In this document: positions 56,970 through 64,000 of the stretch, one piece after another
Layout of the letters: the number at the start of each line of letters is the position of its first letter
How positions within the stretch are numbered: position 1 is the first letter of the stretch
NCBI RefSeq assembly: GCF_030463565.1
Contig: NC_134648.1
Coordinates: 12,999,806 to 13,063,805, forward strand
DNA: 64,000 nucleotides
Direction of reading: 5' to 3'
Source of the DNA: Pelecanus crispus
Lineage: Eukaryota > Chordata > Aves > Pelecaniformes > Pelecanidae
Position numbers and translations under genes: made by a program
The notes under the pieces: generated by a model
Databases searched by the model: none
What the model was told of the DNA's origin: nothing
Seen by the model: the letters and a program-made list of their open reading frames with translations, nothing else

Positions 56970-56982
56970 TCTGGCTGGGCTC
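56872..56982 (-). CDS. ADM: ADM exon 2 (first coding exon: signal peptide, start of PAMP)
   Basis: The acceptor TCCACCAG lies 13 nt upstream of the start codon at 56969-56967. The exon encodes [20 protein letters not shown] and [12 protein letters not shown] plus two bases of the next Lys codon. The donor is AAA|GTGAGT (GT at 56871-56870). It covers the hydrophobic signal peptide and the first half of PAMP. Confidence 0.96.
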
Positions 56983-57576
56983 CTGGTGGAGGGAAAAGAG
57001 AAGAACTGTAAGCGTGGTTGCTAGTAAAAGTCAAGTAAGGTCTGTCCTGTATTTCTGGTGGTTTCAGAGCTCCTTCCCTCGGAGAGCCCCCAGGCTACCG
57101 GGAACTTTGTGTGCGATATGAACCAGAAGCTAATATTTGCTCAGCAACTTATCACAGAGCAAATAACAGAGCCTCCAAAGTTTACGTTTGTCGGGAGTTT
57201 TACTTGCAGAGGCGACTGAAAACCAGCAGGATTTCCAGAATACCCCCAGCGGCTTGCACTAGGATTTACCAAACCCGTGAGATTAGAGCGAGCTGGCTAT
57301 CAGACGCATCGTTTCCGAACTCCAGCAAGTGTTTTGCTGCCTGAAAGTTTATCCCCGATAGCTCATCGTCCCACTTCACACGCAGAACCAGCTAGCTCTG
57401 GATCTTATGTTGTAAACTGCAGCTGATGCCAAGAGCCAGTGCAAGACTCTGCAGCACAACTCCAAGCTCTTCAAAACAGTCCGGATTTAGCAGATTTTAA
57501 CTTCCTCTCCACCTCCCTGCGTTTTTGTCGTTGTTGTTGTTGGGGGGGTGGGGTGGGGGAAGGGGAGAGTTCTTAC

Positions 57577-57690
57577 CTGCCAGTGAGGATAATCCACTGA
57601 GGCAGATGTTCTTGTAGTAGCGATCCGAACTTGCAGGGTTTCCTGAGGAGCGAGAACTCCTTCTCTTGTGTGTCTGAAGCAACCGCTGCC
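57577..57690 (-). other. ADM: ADM exon 1 (non-coding leader)
   Basis: The donor CTGGCAG|GTAAGA (GT at 57576-57575) closes a short leader that begins about 30 nt downstream of a TATA-like box. It matches the human arrangement of a short non-coding first exon followed by a small intron before the ATG exon. The 5' end is estimated, not seen. Confidence 0.7.
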
Positions 57691-57710
57691 GAGCTGCGCT
57701 CCAACGCTGC

Positions 57711-57750
57711 CTTTTTGAGCGCGAAGTGGGTGGACCCGGAGGCGTGGCCA
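57711..57750 (-). promoter_or_regulatory. ADM: ADM core promoter: TATA-like box and GC-rich upstream element
   Basis: The minus strand has GCTCAAAAAG (57720-57711), a TATA-like sequence placed for a start near 57690. GCGTG on the plus strand at 57742-57746 matches the RCGTG core of hypoxia-response elements. Mammalian ADM is a HIF-1 target. The function of this site is inferred. Confidence 0.45.
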
Positions 57751-57859
57751 AAAGCACCCGAACATCTTCGGGGCAACGTAGGGTCTAATGCTAGGGTAGC
57801 ACTTCAGGGCACGATGACTGCAGGGTCCAATGATCCTAGGCAACAATACTAGGGCAAAG

Positions 57860-58980
57860 ATAAGAGGATTATTGAAAATTATCTTAAACAACCCCCTTGG
57901 TATTTTGTTAATTATAACGACAACGTTTAGGTGTGGATTCCGAGTCAGGGCATAACTTGCAAAATCTGATAAGCCCCTCAGCCTGTTTTGCTGGGGACAG
58001 ACTTTTTAACTGCCGATATATGTTTACACGGTCTGTAGCATAATTGCTCATTCTAGGCATCTTAACTTCAGGTGGGTGGAAGCAGGGGAGTAGGAACTAG
58101 ACCCGATGAATTTCAAAATCCATGCGAATCCATCAAATACCGAAGTTCACAAAATAAATCCGTATTTGGACAACGTGCATTATAATGAGTAACCATAATG
58201 AATACCAGCCTTCCTTACATAAGTAAGGAGGTGACAAATCAGGCATCATTAATATTTATGACTCAACTTGGGTGCATTTTTTATCTAATAACATTTATTT
58301 CATTTACTTGATCGATTGAAATAAATCCCAATTTAAATGGTTTTGGAAGATCAAGGTCAGAGCGCGCTTCTGTACCTTTGAAGGAAGGAAGCGGTATTGC
58401 CCTGGGGCAAACACAGGGTCACGGGAATGCTTGGGGTTAGGGACTCCAGTGAAGACCTCCCGTGCGTCGTTTTAGCCCCAATCCGCAAACCTTTACAGAC
58501 GTGAGTTGCACTTACTTCCCCGGTTATAAAGCTAAACCAGCGCAGGATCAAGGTCCCTAACAGCACTCTCCCGGCTGACCAGCAGCAAAACCTTAGCCTG
58601 CCCACCTTTTTGGTTTTTTACAGGCTTTAACATCTTTGCCTCCTGACGTTTCAGAAGGGCAGAGGTCCGGGTTCGCAGCGGGTGCTGGAAGCCAGCACCA
58701 GGTGGACTGTTTAGCTACTTGCTTGTCGCAATGCAAATTCAGCGGAACCGAGGGAATGCCCCGGGAGACCTGCGCCCGGGGGCGTCAGGGTCCCCTTCCC
58801 AGCCAGAGGTACTCGGGAGGGAGAAAGGAACAGACCGGCGTGTGCGAGATGTTTCTCTCGCATCTTGCCCCAAGCAAAGCGTTTCAAAAAATCGGGTGAG
58901 TATGTACTCGTGACTCTGCCTTTCTAGATAACCGCCGTATATAACAACACCCTGGAGAGGTATGTGCAAGGGGATGACGG
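57860..58980. other. ADM upstream region
   Basis: AT-rich sequence between the ADM promoter and the next CpG island. It includes a homeodomain-site-like AT-rich stretch (about 58250-58335). No coding exon is supported. Confidence 0.5.
58173..58503. promoter_or_regulatory. Candidate hypoxia-response cores upstream of ADM
   Basis: Two ACGTG cores lie at 58173-58177 and 58499-58503, about 0.5 and 0.8 kb upstream of the inferred ADM start. HIF-1 control of ADM is established in mammals. A 5-bp core occurs often by chance, so this is weak support. Confidence 0.25.
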
Positions 58981-58984
58981 AAAC

Positions 58985-59660
58985 TTTCCTGTGCACGGCT
59001 GACTCGGTCTAAGGTGCTGCCTCCACAGCAGCGTCCAGGCATCCGGAGGCTCCTGTCTCCGGCACCTACCTGTGCGGCGGCAGGCTGGCCCGGGAGCCGC
59101 CTCCCCGTCCGGCTGCCGCCCGTCCGTCCCTCCACGCTCCGCGGGCTCTCCGCCGGCAGAGCGGCTCCGCGCTCACTCTCGCCGGCGCCCTTCGCACCCT
59201 CCAGCCGGCCCGCCATTCTTCCCCGAGCCCCCGGCGCGGCTCCCGCGGGGCGAGGCCGTTTCCCCGGCCGTGAGCTGGCCGCCGGGGCAAGCCCGGCTCC
59301 GCTCCTCCGCCGCACCTGCCCGGCCAGAGCGCGGGGCGGGAGGCGGCGGCGGCTCCGGGGGCGCCGGGAGGCACCGGGGCAGCGCGGCGGCTGCCCCGGG
59401 CGGGGGGCGCAGCGGGGGCCGGCCAGCCGCGGGCTCCCCGCCGTCCCCTCCGCCCGCCGGCTGGGGCAGCTCCGCGGAGCCGCGGTGCCGCTGCCCTCCC
59501 CACGCACCGCGCTCCGGAGCAGAAGTGCACAGGGCGAGAGGCTTGGGGTGCAAACTCGGAGAGGAAGGAAGTGGAAAGGAGGTTTGTGTGGAACGGGGCT
59601 CTATCACGACCAGAGCTGCGCGACTGCATCAGAGCGCGGGGACTGGATTTGAGAGACCTC
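58985..59660. promoter_or_regulatory. Orphan CpG island upstream of ADM
   Basis: About 670 bp of very GC-rich, CG-dense sequence with no recognisable coding exon. On the minus strand a good splice donor, CACAG|GTAGGT (exon end 59070, GT 59069-59068), could close a non-coding first exon. That exon could splice into ADM exon 2 or belong to an unannotated transcript. Overlapping open frames in several phases here are composition artefacts. Confidence 0.5.
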
Positions 59661-62600
59661 ATGAGGCAGCTCAGGCTCCAGCGAGTTCGAGCGTTTCCCT
59701 GATCAGCAGAAGTTGAAACCGAATCTAACTTTTCCTTGTGAGAAAGCAGGATTTTGTGTGATGACTATTGCTTTGATTCAAATTAATTGTTCCAGTAAAA
59801 TATCACACCCTTCCCCGAATGCTGGAAAATCCCTCATTAAAATCCTTGGTTAAACGGGAAATGCATTTGTATACTCTTAGGCAAACAATGCAGAAAGAAT
59901 CCCATGTTGGTTTAGGAATAGTAACAACAGGAGTAACACAACCCACATGTGACTTCCACACTGACTACAACTGTCATTTCAGTGATACAAAATTAGCTCG
60001 TTCTGCTTCATGAGGTGGCACACTTTGGCACATCAGTTATCAGTTTGTTGCTGATGTGATTCATGAAAGGCCTTCAGCAGGTAAAGCTGGTTCAAATGTA
60101 ACACAAAACACCACGTTCTTTGTGCAGATGCTCATTTTGTTCTTCCCAAGCACTTGCATTCCCGTGCAGTTTGGAAATGAGCAATAGTCACTGAATTTGT
60201 ACTATGAGGTAACAGTGGCCCTGTTTTAAAAAATTATTTCGTAAATACTGAGTTATTTCCATTTCGAAAAACGTTACGCAGAATGTTTTGCGGAAATACT
60301 GTTCACAAACTATTATTCTGAGGCAATGCCACACAGTTCAGCAAGACCGGGCTCTCCTCTGAAGTCCAGGATCTCCTGTGGACACTGCCTCATCCGTTGC
60401 GGGGAAGTTGGCCTGGAGGAACATCTCGCTCTTGTTCTTGTTTACTGATTATCTCCGGCAGTGTCATTCAACCTCTCAGTGTTGCCATACGTACAAAAGA
60501 CTTTACAATATGTATCTGCTCTGGCAGGGAGATTGTGAAGATTAGTTGCTGTTTGTACAGCATTTTATTCAGGCTGAGTTTTATTCCAAAAGCAAAGGTC
60601 TAAAATCTGTAGGCATCGATGGGGAATCATCTCGAGGCAAATATTCTGAGCTGATTATGCAAGAAAATTGTTGTTTGAAACCAGTGGAAATACCTTTGCA
60701 TGTTTCATTTTGGGTTTAAACAGATTTTACTGAATTTGTATGCCATGAGTATGAATATACTTGATTATATTTCAGGCTGTATGAAATCAGCAGAAAGATG
60801 ATACTAATAGAAGTATGACACCCCATGAGGGATGGAAAACCTCAGTCAAGGTGCACACAGAAAAGCCTTGCTGTTAGTGTGTGCACTCAGCCAGCTTTGT
60901 CTGTGCCCAGGGGCGATTCCATTTCTGGTAGTGCCATTGGAGGTGTTTTCAGTGAGCCTTACATCTGATCGGTTCAAGTACACCAAACAAAGCCTCCTAA
61001 ATGAGGGTGGGATGCATATTGGTAGGGGAAAACCCGTTTGGGGTCATGGCTGCTTCCCTGTTCTGGCATGGGGTGGGGTGACGCTGATTAAGGGGCTGCA
61101 GGCAGAGGGTGACCTTTATATTTCCTGAAGGAGTTGACTGTAGAAGATATTGTGAACCTTCACAACTTTTTGGTGGTAAGCGTACAGTCTGAGTGTGGCA
61201 ACATAGTCCCTTGTGTGCTTTCAGTCTCCTGGAGGGCCTGCAGCCCCACAGTTCTCCCCCCCACCCCGGGGTAAATATGTGGCTCCTTACTGGGTTATTC
61301 TGGAGACCTCGGCCTTGGTGTCCACCCAGAGCCACAGCTCTGCGAGCTCCTTCATCTCCCGTGAGGAGCCAGGCTACTCTGCTGCAACAGAGGGAATTAT
61401 GTTTTTGGTGGTCTGAATGAAAGTTCAGTTTACTTTGCATTAGACTTTAGGTGAGCAAACAATCTGTCTGCTCCACCTCCTCATTTGTCCGATGAGAACA
61501 TAAGATTGCTCTACACTAAAAGGAAGTTAAGGAGTAAGTTACAGATGACTGACTCTTTTTGCTGTCCATGCAGGTACACAGCTGTGTTCAAACCCAGATG
61601 AACAGTGCCCTTCCTGTTACATGAGTACTTAAGATGCGCCACTTCTTACGGCATGCTTTATAAACTAACCAAGCTTTGGTTATATTGGTCTAGATGAAAG
61701 AAGGAGCAAGGCTGTAAAGTGGGCACTAGTAGTATTGGGGAAACAAAAAGTAACATCTTCCTCTTGATCCAGCATTTGCTAATGCCCTGGGAAAAGTGTT
61801 AGGTGGTATTCTCCTGCTAGAGGTGCTGGCTTAAAAGAGCAGTGAGGCTTAAGTACTCAGATTTGTTATTACATATTGAACCTTTTTATGAGTGCAGATA
61901 CGGTACCACTATGGTCCCATTTCAGCTCCAAGTTAGGTAATTTCTTAGCATCTCTAAACTTTCTCTCCAGGTTTAGCTGTACAGAACATTACCCCTTGCT
62001 TTTGTAAACCATTGCATGTCCTGGCTTTGTGCTGTTGAACAACTGCAGCATCCCCCACTCGGAGTTACGGCGATGAGCTTTGTCCTTGTCCACCTCACTG
62101 GGGTAATGTGTGGCTTCATTAAGATTTGTGTTCCTTTGTTGCTACTTCAGAAATGCTTTTAATCAAAAATTTCAGTGTTTTCAAAACAGCTTTGTGGGTT
62201 TCAGTCATTAAAGTCTATAGGTTCATGAACCAAAATGCCTATGCATAACTTAAGAAAGGTCGTCTTCTTCTAGCTCCTACCTAGTATAGGAAGTGACTGA
62301 CCCCACAGAGCTCATCTCTTTCTCGAAAAGTATATTCAGTCTTTTCAATGTAAGTATTACGCATGTTTCTTTAGTCCTAAAGTTAACAAGCGATTTTATT
62401 AAGTTTAGATCTTTCTACATGGCATCAGACTTCAAAACGGTTGAGTCGTGAAGTTGATTACTCCACCGAGATTTCGACCGCTGCCCTCTGCTGAGAAGGC
62501 ACAAGCGAGAACACTGTAATGGATGGTTGAAGCTTGTTGACCAACTTGCCTCTGGGTTATCAGCAAGACACAGCATCGGTATGTCCTAGCTAAGTCGGAG

Positions 62601-62880
62601 GTGCAAGAATTGCACGTTTGAAACAGAAATGTCAGTGTGAAACCGCTAATGACTGTCTGCTGGCTCCTTCGCGGTGGTGGATTGTCAGGAGCAAATCCAG
62701 TGAACTTGCTGCATTTCTACATGCGCCACGGTACCCACGCCGGCTGCAGCTCCTCACTGTAGCGCAACTGATGTCCTTCGCGTTGGGAAGCTTGTTGGAA
62801 TGCTTTGGCAGACTCTGCCAGTTAAGCAAGCACCGTACCGTCAGACACCCTGTTACGACCAGCGTGTCTGCGACTGCTGG
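59661..62880. other. Intergenic region between ADM and the right-edge island
   Basis: About 3.2 kb of mixed unique sequence. No open frame resembles a known protein, and I see no repeat with clear identity. Confidence 0.55.
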
Positions 62881-63642
62881 CAAGCCCGCCGGGCTTTCGT
62901 GGGGGAGAGTCCTAAAGGTGTCGGCCTCATCTACACGTTATAAATAGCAACACGAAATGTGCCCGCTGCCTTGCGGAGCGCCCTGGCGGCCGCCGCGTGT
63001 GCCCAGACCGGCTCGTCGGAGGCCGGGAGGGTTACGTCGAGGGGATGCCGGCCGCCGCCCCCACCAGCAGCCACCGCCAGGCTCCCACCCGCCGCGACCC
63101 GCATGGAAGGGGGCACCCACGCCGGCCAGAGCGGGCAGGAGGACGCGGCAGCCGGCGGGATCGGGCAGGGGCAGGGCAGGGCAGCCTCCTCAGGCCGCCG
63201 CTGCCGCGCCCGCTGGGGCCAGCGGCGGGGGTCGCCGCCGCTGATGTGCGAGGGCCGGGGCCCAGATCCCTTCCCCGCCTCGCTGCTGCCTGTCAGGCGG
63301 GCGGCGGCACCGCCGGCCGAGCCGCGCCGTGGGGGCCGCTGGGGCCGTCAGCGCCGCGGCCGCCGCGACTTCCCCCCCACGGCGGCATGTTCCGCACATC
63401 CCGGACGAAGCGTAAACAGGAAACATCCTGGTAACGAAACGTCCCGATTCCCCAGGCTGAGCTCGGGGCGGGGGCTGGCGTTAGTTCGCCGCCGGGTTTT
63501 ACTTTCGCACAGCCTAAGCGGGGGCGATGCCCGGCCCCGGCAGCGCCTCTCAGGAGGGGTCCCCGCCGAGGGCGGTGAGGTGAAGTCCCGCTCAGGCGGC
63601 CGAGCTTTCCTGAGCGTGCAGACCGGTCGGACCTGCCGCGGT

Positions 63643-63686
63643 GGTTTTTTTTTTTTTTTTTGTTGTTGTTGTTGTTGCTTTTTTGA
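63643..63686 (+). repeat. T tract followed by (GTT)n
   Basis: A T18 run, then five GTT units, then T6, inside the CpG island. Confidence 0.85.
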
Positions 63687-63754
63687 AGGGAGAAAGTGTT
63701 CTGGACCTCCTGCCCCCTGTGTGGGCACCTCACAGGGAGGCTGCGAGGAGACAA

Positions 63755-63821
63755 AGCCCACCGCGGGCGGGGAGGGCCCGGGCGGGTCCCCCGCCCGGGC
63801 CCTCCCCGCCCGCGGTGGGCT
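63755..63821. repeat. Perfect GC-rich inverted repeat, 32-bp arms, 3-nt loop
   Basis: Bases 63755-63786 are the exact reverse complement of 63790-63821, with loop TCC at 63787-63789. I checked the pairing base by base and found no mismatch. The arms are almost entirely G and C. Symmetry stops at 63754/63822. It may form a cruciform or RNA hairpin, or be a snap-back sequencing or assembly artefact. Confidence 0.97.
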
Positions 63822-64000
63822 GCGAAGCGAGGCGATAGCGTTTGCCCCGGTGACCCCCGACGACAGCCGGTGGCCCGGGGCGGCGGGGCCGTGCCGCCTC
63901 AGCAGCGTGCCGCCGGCGAGCCCTCAGCCCACGCCCAGCCCGGCGGGGTCACGGCGCAGCGGTCTCGGCCGGCGCGCAGGCGCACAGCGCGCCCGCGCCT

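Larger units (their letters stand above)
62885..64000 (+). promoter_or_regulatory. CpG island at right edge, probable SBF2 promoter
   Basis: GC-rich, CG-dense sequence runs to the end of the window, with GCGCAGGCGCAC (NRF1-like) in the last 30 bases. In the human genome SBF2 lies next to ADM in the opposite orientation, with its 5' end facing ADM. By synteny this island should be the SBF2 promoter reading to the right. No SBF2 coding sequence is present in the window, so the assignment is inference. Confidence 0.42.

Noticed and set aside
58884..59716. Several 150-215-codon frames in the orphan CpG island
   Set aside because: They overlap one another on both strands, show no conserved domain and follow base composition.
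62618..62947. 109-codon plus-strand open frame before the right-edge island
   Set aside because: No similarity to the expected SBF2 N-terminus or any known protein, and it has an antisense frame of similar length.

Overview
This is a window of vertebrate nuclear DNA, most likely from a bird. The evidence is intron-containing genes with GT-AG splice sites, CpG-island promoters, a 5'-truncated CR1 LINE ending in the typical ATTCTATGATTCTAT tail, and a solo LTR of a type common in bird genomes. The species cannot be told from the sequence.

Layout. Positions 1 to about 17,200 hold the 5' part of AMPD3 (AMP deaminase 3) on the minus strand: six coding exons that splice in one frame to 320 codons, with the rest of the gene, including the catalytic domain, beyond the left edge. 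Its first exon lies in a CpG island at about 16.8-18.0 kb. From about 18 to 54.5 kb I see no convincing gene. This stretch holds a 597-bp solo LTR (36,993-37,589) with a 5-bp target-site duplication, an old CR1-like LINE relic (about 45.4-46.3 kb), a short GC-rich T-tract-bounded block (23.5 kb) and simple repeats. ADM (preproadrenomedullin) is complete on the minus strand at 54.5-57.7 kb: a non-coding first exon and three coding exons giving 182 residues, with the 3' half in a very GC-rich island. Upstream of ADM are an orphan CpG island (59.0-59.7 kb) and a third island running into the right edge (62.9-64.0 kb).

The order AMPD3 - ADM - CpG island matches the human 11p15.4 order AMPD3 - ADM - SBF2. 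The right-edge island is therefore probably the promoter of SBF2 reading rightwards, but no SBF2 coding sequence is present. AMPD3 (purine nucleotide catabolism) and ADM (a secreted vasodilator hormone) are neighbours by conserved synteny. They are not functionally coupled in any way the sequence shows.

Most notable observations: a perfect 32-bp-arm, 3-nt-loop GC-rich palindrome at 63,755-63,821 (cruciform or assembly artefact); loss of the glycine amide donor after the PAMP peptide in the ADM precursor (AKR instead of the mammalian GKR); an adrenomedullin N-terminal tail two residues longer than the human one; and an in-frame stop directly after the ADM exon 3 splice donor, so that intron retention would make a PAMP-only precursor.
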